From the NCBI RefSeq assembly GCF_003248505.1, contig NZ_QFOA01000007.1:1-64000 (forward strand): 64,000 nt of DNA, given 5' to 3'. The DNA is from Sphingobium sp. GTDB taxonomy: Bacteria; Pseudomonadota; Alphaproteobacteria; Sphingomonadales; Sphingomonadaceae. Positions within the stretch are counted from its first letter, which is position 1; every line of letters begins with the position of its first letter. The notes beneath the pieces are model-generated. The model did not search any database, was not told the origin of the DNA, and worked only from the letters and a program-made list of their open reading frames with translations. The position numbers and the translations under genes are program-made. This document shows, piece by piece, positions 26,913 through 35,131 of the stretch.

Positions 26913-27377
26913 TTAATCGTCGCGGGAAATCTTTTCCTGCCGTTCGTGCCGTTCCTGCGCCTCGACAGTCATGGTCGCGATGGGACGGGCTTCGAGGCGA
27001 CCGAGCGAAATGGGCTCGCCGGTCACTTCGCAATAGCCATATTCGCCCTCGTCGATGCGGCGCAGGGCGGCGTCGATCTTGGAAATGAGCTTGCGCTGGC
27101 GGTCGCGGGTGCGCAGTTCGATCGACCAGTCGGTCTCGCTCGATGCGCGGTCGTTGAGATCGGGTTCGCGCAGCGGCTCGTTCTGGAGGACGGCGAGCGT
27201 GCCTTCCGCTTCTGCGAGGATCTGCTTCTTCCAGTCCCAGAGACGCTGGCGAAAATATTCCAGCTGCAACGGGTTCATGAAGTCTTCGTCAGCCGACGGG
27301 CGGTAATCAGCCGGAAGAGTGACGGTCGATTTGGGCGGCTTTTCACCGTCTTTATCGGAATTCAGCACCGATGCCAT
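26913..27377 (-). CDS. dksA: RNA polymerase-binding transcription factor DksA
   Basis: 154 aa. It binds the RNA polymerase secondary channel and works with ppGpp. The N-terminal extension (MASVLNSDKDGEKPPKST) precedes the coiled-coil FRQRLWDWKKQILAEAE with the coil tip around DRASSETDWS (the acidic tip residues are present). The C-terminal globular part GYCEVTGEPISLGRLEARPI keeps only one of the four zinc-finger cysteines, as is common in alphaproteobacterial DksA. The ATG at 27377 has GGAG upstream; the longer open frame from 27476 does not fit the family. Confidence 0.95.
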   Translation of the reverse strand: MASVLNSDKDGEKPPKSTVTLPADYRPSADEDFMNPLQLEYFRQRLWDWKKQILAEAEGTLAVLQNEPLREPDLNDRASSETDWSIELRTRDRQRKLISKIDAALRRIDEGEYGYCEVTGEPISLGRLEARPIATMTVEAQERHERQEKISRDD

Positions 27378-27759
27378 CTGGCTCTCCGACTCGAAGGGCT
27401 TCCCGGCGCTTGATGTGTCCGGGCGCCCATGACTTGATTGTGCGCGCCTCATAGCCATCGCCGGGGGACGACACAAGCGGGCAATCCACTGTTTGCACAG
27501 GGGTTCGCAGGATGCTGGCGAGTCCCCCGTCGGGCAACAGGCTTAACGCCGTCCTACCGCGCCGTGCCATAACGGGACGTTAACCATATCGCTTGAGCAG
27601 AAACGCCGAAACCGCTCGACTTCGACCGTCGATTCAGAGTTAACGGCATTGCAGTTAACGCTTTCTTTTGCGTTCTTACGCATAGGCAAATCCCTATCAG
27701 TAATCGCTTCGCTTTTTACGTGGCGATTACTGAGGGGCAACAAGACAAGAGTGGACCCT
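27378..27759. other. Divergent intergenic region between dksA and the serine-rich gene
   Basis: About 380 bases without a gene I can support. The right half is unusually AT-rich for this genome and contains two GTTAAC words at about 27639 and 27655, a TTAACC word near 27591, and a long perfect inverted repeat at 27697-27733. Promoters for dksA (leftward) and the serine-rich gene (rightward) must lie here. Confidence 0.6.
27697..27733 (+). promoter_or_regulatory. 11-base perfect inverted repeat upstream of the serine-rich gene
   Basis: TCAGTAATCGC and GCGATTACTGA form an 11-base perfect dyad around a 15-base spacer, 27 bases before the gene start. As DNA it looks like an operator; as RNA it would be a stable 5' leader hairpin close to the ribosome site. 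Confidence 0.5.
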
Positions 27760-28743
27760 ATGTCGGTACGGATGGCCTTGGCAAAATTATGCGCCTGCAC
27801 CTGCGGCGGCGCGATCATCGGCGGTGGGGCGGTGCATGTCGCGGAAAGCGCGCGACCGGCAGTGGTCCACAGTTCGAAGGCCAGCACCAAGGCGGCGCCG
27901 CGCAAGCGCTATGCCGTCCGCACCGTGAAACGCAAGGTGGTGAGGACCGTGGCGACCTGCGCGCCGCAGACGGTGACGGTCACCAGCCAGCCCGGCCCTG
28001 TCCCCCTCCCCGCGCCCATGGCCGCCCCGGAAATGCCGGTCGTGTCCGGTGGCGGCGCAGTGCCGGTGGTGCTGGGCGGCGGGGGCTTCGGCGGATTGGG
28101 CGGCGGCGGGTTCGTCGGCGGCTTCTTCGGTGGCGGCGGGGGCAGCGGCGGCGGATCGGTCGTGATTTCCTCCACCAGCAGTTCGACCGGCGGCATCAGC
28201 AGTTCGACCAGTTCCACCACGGGCGGCGTATCGACATCCACCGGCGGGGTTTCCACGTCCACCGGCGGCGTGTCGACGTCGAGCGGGAACGTCTCCACCT
28301 CGTCTGGTAACGTCTCGACATCCTCGGGCAATGTGTCGACCTCTTCGGGCGTCAGCTCCAGTTCCTCGTCCTCTTCCAGCTCCAGCTCGTCCTCATCCTC
28401 CAGTTCCTCTTCGTCGAGCAGTTCGGGTGGCGGGAAGCCGGGTCACGGGTCGAGCGGTAGCAGCGGATCGAGCGGCAGTTCGTCATCCTCCAGCGGCAGT
28501 TCCTCGTCGGGCGGATCGTCCAGCTTCGGCAGCAGCGGATCGACGGGCAGCACATCGTCATCGTCTTCGTCGAGCAGTTCCTCCTCCTCTTCATCGTCCA
28601 GCAGTTCGAGCGGCGGGCCTCCGACGAGCACGGGGGGCACCGACGTTCCCGCGCCGCCGATGGTGCTGCTGTTCGGGGCAGCCGCCGCAGCGCTCGTCGC
28701 ACGCCGCCGCTTTGCCGAGCGAAAGGCGAAGTCCGTCGCCTGA
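27760..28743 (+). CDS. Serine-rich exported protein with PEP-CTERM-like tail
   Basis: 327 aa from ATG 27760 (frame open from 27649). The N-terminus is hydrophobic with cysteines (MALAKLCACTCGGAIIGGG), then comes a basic stretch (KRYAVRTVKRKVVRTV), a glycine-rich block (about residues 100-135), a serine-rich block (about 137-284) and a C-terminus with VPAPPMVLLFGAAAAALVARRR. That last part is the layout of a PEP-CTERM sorting signal: a proline motif, a membrane helix and an arginine cluster, recognised by exosortase. Such serine-rich proteins are usually surface or biofilm-matrix proteins, glycosylated in exopolysaccharide producers. No exosortase gene is in the window. The 5' region holds a strong inverted repeat. 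Confidence 0.75.
   Translation: MSVRMALAKLCACTCGGAIIGGGAVHVAESARPAVVHSSKASTKAAPRKRYAVRTVKRKVVRTVATCAPQTVTVTSQPGPVPLPAPMAAPEMPVVSGGGAVPVVLGGGGFGGLGGGGFVGGFFGGGGGSGGGSVVISSTSSSTGGISSSTSSTTGGVSTSTGGVSTSTGGVSTSSGNVSTSSGNVSTSSGNVSTSSGVSSSSSSSSSSSSSSSSSSSSSSSSGGGKPGHGSSGSSGSSGSSSSSSGSSSSGGSSSFGSSGSTGSTSSSSSSSSSSSSSSSSSSSGGPPTSTGGTDVPAPPMVLLFGAAAAALVARRRFAERKAKSVA
28168..28611 (+). repeat. Serine-rich low-complexity repeat region
   Basis: Encodes tandem seven-residue units such as GGVSTST and GNVSTSS, then long serine runs broken by GSSGSSG units. The serine codons alternate between TCG, TCC, AGC, AGT and TCT even where the protein repeats exactly, so the repetition is at protein level and the DNA is not a simple microsatellite. 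Confidence 0.85.
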
Positions 28744-28768
28744 AGCGTTATGGCAGGCGCATGAAAAA

Positions 28769-28801
28769 GGGCGGCTTCCTTCAAAAGGAGCCGCCCATTT
28801 T
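28769..28801. terminator. Bidirectional terminator between convergent genes
   Basis: GGGCGGCT pairs with AGCCGCCC around an inner stem with one bulge; it is followed by ATTTT rightward and preceded by AAAAA, which gives a T-run for the leftward gene. It sits between the serine-rich gene and the convergent host-attachment gene. Confidence 0.8.
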
Positions 28802-28815
28802 CGTTGTTACGCCGA

Positions 28816-29253
28816 TCAACTGGCCGCGATCAGCTTCTCGATCTCGGGCACCGGATGGTTGGTCAGGTCCTTGGCGATCTCCCCCACCAGCCGGGCCTGC
28901 ACTTCCTTGTGCAGATGCTTGCGCATTTCGCCGAGCGCGGTCGGCGGCGCGACGATGATGAGCTTTTCATAGTCGTTGGCGAAGGCGCGGCGTTTCAGCA
29001 GGTCGGCGGCTTGCGCGGCGAAGCGCTGTTCGGCCTGTTCGTGAAAGTCGTTTTCCCCCATCGTACCGGACTGGGTTCCGGTGCTGGAGGATTGGCCCGC
29101 CCGGTCCGACGCCTGGTCGAGATGGGAGGGATTATCCTGCTGCTGCACCGCTTCGGCTTCGAGGTTGGGATAGTCGCCGTCGCCCTTGTTGCGGAAGAAC
29201 AACAGCTTGCGCCCGTCCGCCACCAGCACCATCGCGTCATGATCGATCCGCAT
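28816..29253 (-). CDS. Host attachment family protein
   Basis: 145 aa. It starts MRIDHDAMVLVADGRKLLFF and contains DFHEQAEQRFAAQAADLLKRR and KLIIVAPPTALGEMRKHL, the pattern of the alphaproteobacterial 'host attachment protein' family (PF10116), whose fold resembles bacterial release-factor-1-like domains. The name comes from an Agrobacterium attachment mutant; the biochemical role is unknown. ATG 29253 follows an AAGGAG site; an upstream in-frame start at 29469 lacks one. Confidence 0.82.
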   Translation of the reverse strand: MRIDHDAMVLVADGRKLLFFRNKGDGDYPNLEAEAVQQQDNPSHLDQASDRAGQSSSTGTQSGTMGENDFHEQAEQRFAAQAADLLKRRAFANDYEKLIIVAPPTALGEMRKHLHKEVQARLVGEIAKDLTNHPVPEIEKLIAAS

Positions 29254-29347
29254 CGTCCGTCTCCTTGTTATCGCGGGATGAAAGCGACCAACGGGCCAGC
29301 GGGCGCAGGGTTGCGTGGGATCGTGCGGAACGGCATAGGGCGCAACC

Positions 29348-30625
29348 ATGCACGACATCCGTTTCATCCGGGAAAACCCCGCCGCTTTCGATGCCGCCCT
29401 CGCTCGCCGGGGGCTCGACCCGCTGTCGGTGGAAATCCTGGCGATCGATGAGAAGAGCCGGGGGATCAAGACCGAATTGCAGCAGGGTCAGGCACGCCGG
29501 AACGAGGCGAGCAAGCTGATCGGGCAGGCGATGGCGGCCAAGGACAGCGCGACCGCCGACGCGCTGAAGGCTGAGGTCGCGGCATTGAAGGACCGGCTCC
29601 CCGTGCTGGAGGCGGAGGACCGGGAGACGGGCGAAGCGCTGACCGCGATGCTGGCGGCGATCCCCAACCTGCCCGCCGACGATGTGCCGCAGGGCGCGGA
29701 CGAGGCGGGCAATGTCGAGCTGAGCCGCTGGGGCGAGATGCGCACGTTCGATTTTACGCCGCAGGACCATGCCGATTTCGGCCCAGCGCTGGGACTGGAT
29801 TTCGAAGGCGGGGCCGCGCTGTCGGGCGCGCGCTTTACGGCGCTGCGCGGACAGATGGCGCGGCTGCACCGCGCATTGGCGCAATTTATGCTCGATACGC
29901 AAACCGGCACGAACGGCTATGAGGAAACCGCCGTGCCGCTGCTGGTGCGGGACGAAGCGCTGTTCGGGACGGGGCAGTTGCCCAAGTTCGCGGACGACCT
30001 GTTCAGGACCACCGACGGGCGCTGGCTGATCCCCACCGCCGAAGTCTCGCTCACCAATCTCGTTGCGCAGCAGATCGTGGCGACGGAGAGCCTGCCGATG
30101 CGGCTGACGGCGCTGACGCCCTGCTTCCGGTCGGAAGCGGGATCGGCGGGGCGCGATACGCGCGGCTTCATCCGGCAGCATCAGTTCGAGAAGGTCGAGC
30201 TGATCGCGATCTGCGCACCCGAGCAGTCGGAGGCCGAGCATGAGCGGATGTGCGCGGCGGCGGAGGGCATCCTCCAGGCGTTGAAGCTGCCCTATCGCAA
30301 GATGCTGCTGTGCACGGGCGACATGGGCTTTGGCGCGCGCAAGACCTACGACCTCGAAGTCTGGCTGCCGAGCCAGAATTGCTATCGCGAGATCAGTTCG
30401 GTGTCCAACTGCGGCGACTTCCAGGCGCGGCGGATGAATGCGCGCTACAAGCCCGAGGGGGAGAAGGCGACGCGGTTCCTGCACACCCTTAACGGATCGG
30501 GCCTTGCGGTGGGGCGGACGCTGGTCGCGGTGCTGGAGAATTACCAGCAGGCCGACGGCAGCGTCGCCGTGCCCGAAATACTGGTCCCCTATATGGGTGG
30601 AGCGACGGCCTTGACGCCGCGCTGA
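29348..30625 (+). CDS. serS: Seryl-tRNA synthetase
   Basis: 425 aa, the normal length. The N-terminal antiparallel coiled coil spans about residues 25-105. The class II catalytic core has motif 2 FRSEAGSAGRDTRGFIRQHQ and motif 3 GSGLAVGRTLVAVLENYQ. It charges tRNA-Ser and tRNA-Sec. ATG 29348 starts MHDIRFIRENPAAFD as in the family. Confidence 0.98.
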   Translation: MHDIRFIRENPAAFDAALARRGLDPLSVEILAIDEKSRGIKTELQQGQARRNEASKLIGQAMAAKDSATADALKAEVAALKDRLPVLEAEDRETGEALTAMLAAIPNLPADDVPQGADEAGNVELSRWGEMRTFDFTPQDHADFGPALGLDFEGGAALSGARFTALRGQMARLHRALAQFMLDTQTGTNGYEETAVPLLVRDEALFGTGQLPKFADDLFRTTDGRWLIPTAEVSLTNLVAQQIVATESLPMRLTALTPCFRSEAGSAGRDTRGFIRQHQFEKVELIAICAPEQSEAEHERMCAAAEGILQALKLPYRKMLLCTGDMGFGARKTYDLEVWLPSQNCYREISSVSNCGDFQARRMNARYKPEGEKATRFLHTLNGSGLAVGRTLVAVLENYQQADGSVAVPEILVPYMGGATALTPR

Positions 30626-30668
30626 GACAGCGAAGTAGACAGTTGAACGCAGTTTCGCGGAAGCACTC

Positions 30669-30684
30669 TTAGTTAGCTAACTAA
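30669..30684. promoter_or_regulatory. 16-base perfect palindrome between serS and the M23 gene
   Basis: TTAGTTAGCTAACTAA is its own reverse complement. It lies 44 bases after the serS stop and about 50 bases before the M23 gene, where a promoter is expected. AT-rich dyads of this kind are often bound by dimeric regulators, but I see no matching regulator gene nearby. Confidence 0.45.
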
Positions 30685-30735
30685 CGGTTCGGGAAAGCGC
30701 TGGAATGCAGGGACGGTTGGGGTAGAAGAAGCGCG

Positions 30736-31836
30736 ATGCCGTCCTTGCGCCTTTCGTTATTGCCGGTGGGGCCATTGATGCTGGCCGCCTGCATTCCCGC
30801 CGAAACCGAGCGGGCGACGCCGCCCCCTGCCCCGGCGCCGCGATCTGTCGCTCCTGCCCCCGCTCCGGCCCCCGCCCCCGCTCCGCTTCCTGTCTCCGCA
30901 CCGGCCGTGGGCGCGTCCGGCGCGACGCTGGCGGAGCCGGAGCCGGTGTGGCAGGCGCAAAGGGTGGTACGAACCGCGCGGCGGGTGGAGCCGTCCACGC
31001 ATGTCGTGCAGCAAGGCGAAACGGTGCGCATCGTCGCCGAGCGCACGGGCGCGGGGTTAGAGGCGATTGCGCGAGCCAATGGCCTAACCCCGCCCTACAC
31101 GCTGCGGCCCGGTCAGCGACTGGCCATTCCGGGCGGGCGCTATCATCCGGTGGCGGCGGGCGAGACGGGAATTGCCATAGCCGCAGCCTATGGCGTGCCG
31201 TGGCGTGCCATCGTGGACGCGAACGGGTTGGCCGAACCTTATATACTGCGCCGGGGCCAGCGGCTGTTGCTGCCCGAAGCGGCGACCGGGCGAGCGCAGA
31301 GCATCGAGCAGCGCGCCGCCGCCTTCCGCATCGATATCGACGATGTGCTGACCGGGGGGCAGCCCGCCCTGTCCGAAGCGACGCCCCGGATCGCAGCGAA
31401 GGCGAGCGCGCGGCCCCTGCCCGCCGATATGCCCATCGTCGAACCCGCGCGCTTCGCCGGGAGCTTCGGCTGGCCGGCGAGCGGGCCGATCCTGTCGCGC
31501 TTCGGGCCGGGCGAAGGCGGGGCGAAGAACAACGGCATCGACATCGCGGTGACGCAGGGCACGCCGTTCCGCGCGGCGGCGGACGGGGTGGTCGCCTATG
31601 CCGGGGACAGGGTGGCGGTGTTCGGCGGGCTGGTGCTCATCAACCATGGCGGCGGCTGGGTCAGCGCCTACGGCCATGCGAGCCGCGTCGACGTGGTGCG
31701 CGGGCAGAAGGTGACCAAGGGGCAGGCGATCGGCCTGACCGGCGACACCGGCTATGCCGCGCGGCCCAAGCTGCATTTCGAATTGCGCAAGGACCGGGTT
31801 CCGGTCGATCCGCTCACCCGGCTGCCGCCCCTGTGA
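30736..31836 (+). CDS. NlpD-like lipoprotein: two LysM domains plus M23 domain
   Basis: 366 aa. A lipobox LAAC near residue 19 marks a lipoprotein; a proline/alanine-rich linker follows (about 30-60). Two LysM units are visible: VQQGETVRIVAERTGAGLEAIARAN and VAAGETGIAIAAAYGVPWRAIVDAN. The C-terminal LytM/M23 domain has NGIDIAVTQG, YGHASRVDV and KLHFELRKD; the first metal histidine is replaced (N-G-I-D), as in amidase-activating NlpD/EnvC proteins, so it is probably not a peptidase. It sits behind serS, as in many alphaproteobacteria, but surE is not between them. Likely role: activating a septal amidase. Confidence 0.88.
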   Translation: MPSLRLSLLPVGPLMLAACIPAETERATPPPAPAPRSVAPAPAPAPAPAPLPVSAPAVGASGATLAEPEPVWQAQRVVRTARRVEPSTHVVQQGETVRIVAERTGAGLEAIARANGLTPPYTLRPGQRLAIPGGRYHPVAAGETGIAIAAAYGVPWRAIVDANGLAEPYILRRGQRLLLPEAATGRAQSIEQRAAAFRIDIDDVLTGGQPALSEATPRIAAKASARPLPADMPIVEPARFAGSFGWPASGPILSRFGPGEGGAKNNGIDIAVTQGTPFRAAADGVVAYAGDRVAVFGGLVLINHGGGWVSAYGHASRVDVVRGQKVTKGQAIGLTGDTGYAARPKLHFELRKDRVPVDPLTRLPPL

Positions 31837-31865
31837 GGATCGACGATGCCCAAAGGCGGCCCGAC

Positions 31866-32879
31866 ATGGCCGGGTTCCTGCGGCGGCGGTCCTCGCTGCC
31901 GCTATGGGCGGACCTCGCCTGGCGGCTGGCGCTGGTCACCGGGCTCATCACGCTGGTGCTGGCGCTGCACTGGATCGGGCGCGCGGGGCTGAAGGACAAT
32001 TACGACGACCAGATCAGCTTCATCGACGTGCTGTACTTCACCACCGTGACGGTCACCACCGTGGGCTATGGCGACATCGTGCCGGTGACGCCGGAAGCGC
32101 GGCTGTTCGAGGCGATCTTCGTGACGCCGATCCGCCTGTTCGTCTGGATCATCTTCCTCGGCACGGCCTATAACCTCTTTTTCCGCAATATCTTTTACAG
32201 GTGGCGCATGGCGCGTATTCAGGCCGATCTGCAAAATCACATCGTCGTCACCGGGTTCGGCACCAGCGGGCAGGAAGCGGTGGGCGAATTGCTGGCGCGC
32301 GGCACCGACCCGCGCAAGATCGTCGTGATCGACGGCAGCGACACGGCGCTCGCCCGCGCGGAGGAACTGGGCTGCAACATCCTGTGCGGCGATTCGACGC
32401 GGGACCGCACGCTCAAGGACGTGGCGATCCACCGGGCGAACAGCATGATCGTATCGGCGGGACGGGACGACACGTCGATCCTCATCACCTTGACCGCCCG
32501 GCATCTGGCGCCGCGCCTGCCCATCAGCATCGTCGTGCGCAACGAGGACAACGAACTGCCCGCGCGACAGGCAGGCGCGACCACGGTCATCAATCCCGTC
32601 AGCTTTGCCGGGCTGCTGCTGGCCGGGAGCACGAGCGGGCGGCATATCGCCGACTATATGGCGGATCTGGCCGCGTCGGGCGGGCGCGTGAAGCTCAACG
32701 AACGGATGGTCCTGCCCGAAGAGATCGGCGGGCCGCTGTCGGCGATCCGCACCGGACTTGGCGTGCGCATCTATCGTGAGGACCGGCCCATCGGCTTCTG
32801 GGAGCCGGAGGCGCAGACGCTGCGCACCGGCGACTGCATCATCGAAATCGCGAACGGGGAACCGCCGCCACGGGACTGA
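31866..32879 (+). CDS. Potassium channel with TrkA-N regulatory domain
   Basis: 337 aa. One membrane helix (about residues 14-36), a pore region with the K+ selectivity filter TTVGYGD near 68, a second helix (about 88-108), then a cytosolic RCK/TrkA-N domain with HIVVTGFGTSGQEAVGELL. This is the two-helix Kch/MthK-type layout. ATG 31866 is preferred because an AAGG lies just before it; a GTG at 31833 that overlaps the previous stop is also in frame and would add 11 residues. It follows the NlpD-like gene closely and is probably co-transcribed. Confidence 0.9.
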   Translation: MAGFLRRRSSLPLWADLAWRLALVTGLITLVLALHWIGRAGLKDNYDDQISFIDVLYFTTVTVTTVGYGDIVPVTPEARLFEAIFVTPIRLFVWIIFLGTAYNLFFRNIFYRWRMARIQADLQNHIVVTGFGTSGQEAVGELLARGTDPRKIVVIDGSDTALARAEELGCNILCGDSTRDRTLKDVAIHRANSMIVSAGRDDTSILITLTARHLAPRLPISIVVRNEDNELPARQAGATTVINPVSFAGLLLAGSTSGRHIADYMADLAASGGRVKLNERMVLPEEIGGPLSAIRTGLGVRIYREDRPIGFWEPEAQTLRTGDCIIEIANGEPPPRD

Positions 32880-32932
32880 CGCAAACGGCCCCCGTGACAT
32901 TGCGCGCAAAAAACCCTATGTGCGCGCCGATC

Positions 32933-34306
32933 ATGGCAACCAAAATCCCCGAACCGCCGAAAGTCGGCATGGTGTCGCTCGGCTGTCCGAAGAATCTGGT
33001 CGATTCCGAACGCATCCTCACCAAGCTGCGATCCGACGGCTACCAGATGTCCGCCGATTATGCCGGCGCGGACGTGGTGCTGGTCAACACCTGCGGCTTC
33101 CTCGATTCGGCAAAGGAAGAATCGCTCGAAGCCATCGGCGAAGCCATCGCGGAGAACGGCCGCGTCATCGTGACCGGGTGCATGGGGGACGAGGCGGACG
33201 TGATCCGCGCGAAATTCCCGCAGGTGCTGGCCGTCACCGGCGCGCATCAATATGAGCAGGTGGTCAACGCGGTGCACGACGCATCGCCGCCCGTGCCCAA
33301 CGCCTTCGTCGACCTGGTGCCCGAAGGGGGCCTGAAGCTGACGCCGCGCCATTACAGCTATCTCAAGATTTCCGAGGGCTGCAACCATCGTTGCTCCTTC
33401 TGCATCATCCCCTCGATCCGCGGCGACCTGGTGTCGCGGCGCATCGACGCGGTGCTGCGCGAGGCGGAAAAGCTGGTCGCGGCGGGCACGCGGGAATTGC
33501 TGGTCATCAGCCAGGACACGTCTGCCTACGGCGTCGACGTGCGGCACGAACCGCGCCAGTGGAAGGGGCAGGAGGTGCGCACGCACATGACCGACCTTGC
33601 CCGCGCGCTGGGCCAATTGCGCACGGCGGAGGGACGCGCGCCATGGGTGCGGCTGCACTATGTCTACCCCTACCCCCATGTCGATCATGTCGTGCCGCTG
33701 ATGGCCGACGGGCTGTTGACCCCCTATCTCGACATTCCGTTCCAGCACGCGGCGCCGAGTGTGCTCAAGGCGATGAAGCGGCCCGCGAACGAGGCGAAGG
33801 TGCTGGATCGCATCCGCAAATGGCGCGGCATCTGCCCCGACATCGCGATCCGGTCGAGCTTCGTGGTGGGCTTCCCCGGCGAAACGGAAGCGGACTTCCA
33901 GTATCTGCTCGACTGGCTGGACGAAGCGCAGCTCGACCGCGTGGGTGCGTTCCGCTTCGAACCGGTGGAAGGCGCGGCGGCCAACCTGCTCGATGGCGCG
34001 GTGCCCGATGAGGTCAAGGAAGAACGCTACCAGCGTATCATGGAAAAGACCGCCGCGATCAGCGCCGCCAAGCTCGCCGCCAAGGTGGGCCGCGTACTGC
34101 CGGTCATCGTCGACGAGGTGGGCGAACCGGACGAGGAAGACGGTTCGGTCGGCGCGACCGCGCGCAGCCAGGCCGATGCGCCGGAGATCGACGGCAACGT
34201 CTTCCTGCGCGATGTCGGCGCGGGCCTGAAACAGGGCGACATGATCGACGTAGAGATCGAGGATGCGGACGAGCACGACCTTTATGGCGTGCCCGTCGCG
34301 CCCTGA
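32933..34306 (+). CDS. rimO: Ribosomal protein S12 methylthiotransferase
   Basis: 457 aa radical-SAM enzyme that methylthiolates Asp88 of ribosomal protein S12. The N-terminal UPF0004 part carries the three auxiliary-cluster cysteines (SLGCPKNLVDSE, VNTCGFL, TGCMGDE). The radical SAM motif is CNHRCSFCIIPSIRG near residue 148, and a TRAM-type beta domain ends the protein. The sequence GFLDSAKEESL after the second cysteine separates RimO from MiaB. In-frame starts at 32894 and 32918 exist; 32933 gives the usual N-terminus. It ends back-to-back with the convergent next gene, with no intervening base. Confidence 0.95.
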   Translation: MATKIPEPPKVGMVSLGCPKNLVDSERILTKLRSDGYQMSADYAGADVVLVNTCGFLDSAKEESLEAIGEAIAENGRVIVTGCMGDEADVIRAKFPQVLAVTGAHQYEQVVNAVHDASPPVPNAFVDLVPEGGLKLTPRHYSYLKISEGCNHRCSFCIIPSIRGDLVSRRIDAVLREAEKLVAAGTRELLVISQDTSAYGVDVRHEPRQWKGQEVRTHMTDLARALGQLRTAEGRAPWVRLHYVYPYPHVDHVVPLMADGLLTPYLDIPFQHAAPSVLKAMKRPANEAKVLDRIRKWRGICPDIAIRSSFVVGFPGETEADFQYLLDWLDEAQLDRVGAFRFEPVEGAAANLLDGAVPDEVKEERYQRIMEKTAAISAAKLAAKVGRVLPVIVDEVGEPDEEDGSVGATARSQADAPEIDGNVFLRDVGAGLKQGDMIDVEIEDADEHDLYGVPVAP

Positions 34307-35131
34307 TCATCCGCCGACGAAGGCGTCCTGATATTCGGTCTTGATCGCCTTGCGCAGGGCAGCGTCGATGGGGACGACGACATCGTAGGCCCCTTCCGAA
34401 TAGGGCCCGGCATTATAGGGACCGACGACTACGGTGAAGCTGTCGACCAGCTTGCCGTCCTTCGACGTGGGGACAAGCACCTGCTCCATGGGATTGATGC
34501 AGGCGTCGAACGGGTCGTCGCTGGGCACGACCGGCGCTCCGCGCTTTTCGGCGCGCTGGCGGTCGAGTTCGGCGCAGAAGGGCTTGGTGATGGCGTCCTT
34601 GAACGCCTGGGGCGAGGTCATCAGCGCCTTGACCGCCGTTTCGCGCTGACGCTCCTTGTCCCAGAGCAGCACGTCATAGCCGGTCATCCCGTGCGCGCCG
34701 CCGGTATAGGCGTAGTTTTGCGACTGGAGCGCGAGGAAACGGGGCGTGTCGGCAGAGGCGGTCCAGATGATGCTGAGATCGTGCCCGCGGAACGGGAAGC
34801 CCGAGGATTTGGCTGCCGCGCTGTCCTCCTTCGCCATCTTGAGCGCGTCGGCCTTCGCGCTGTCCATCTGCCGGCGGAACTTGTCCACCAGCGTCGGGAT
34901 GGCGGCGGCGGAAGCGGGATAGGCGAAGGAAAATTCCAGGAATTCGCCCTTGTCCTCGACCTTGAACGCCTTGGCCGGGGGCGCGGGCGGCGGGGTGCCG
35001 GTCATGCGTTCCGCCAGATGCCGCGCGGCGGCGTTGTCCGCCGCGTTGCCGGTGGGCGCGTCCTGCCTCTGCGAACAGGCCGCGACGCTCAGCGCCAGTG
35101 CGGCGGTCGCCGCGCACCCCGCCAGACGCAT
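34307..35131 (-). CDS. DUF3298/DUF4163-type periplasmic lipoprotein
   Basis: 274 aa. A lipobox (LALSVAACSQ) gives a lipid-anchored protein starting at MRLAG, 35131. A linker is followed by a PdaC/RsiV-like two-part region: the first half with FKVEDKGEFLEFSFAYP, the second with NYAYTGGAHGMTGYDVLLWD, a motif typical of DUF4163/DUF3298 proteins, and GPYSEGAYDVVVPIDAA at the end. Start and upstream stop overlap as TGATG, which fixes the start. Function unknown; a ligand- or substrate-binding role in the envelope is possible. Confidence 0.75.
   Translation of the reverse strand: MRLAGCAATAALALSVAACSQRQDAPTGNAADNAAARHLAERMTGTPPPAPPAKAFKVEDKGEFLEFSFAYPASAAAIPTLVDKFRRQMDSAKADALKMAKEDSAAAKSSGFPFRGHDLSIIWTASADTPRFLALQSQNYAYTGGAHGMTGYDVLLWDKERQRETAVKALMTSPQAFKDAITKPFCAELDRQRAEKRGAPVVPSDDPFDACINPMEQVLVPTSKDGKLVDSFTVVVGPYNAGPYSEGAYDVVVPIDAALRKAIKTEYQDAFVGG

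Noticed and set aside
31833..31866. GTG 31833 as start of the potassium channel
   Set aside because: It overlaps the upstream stop, but no ribosome site precedes it, and ATG 31866 has one. Kept as an alternative only.
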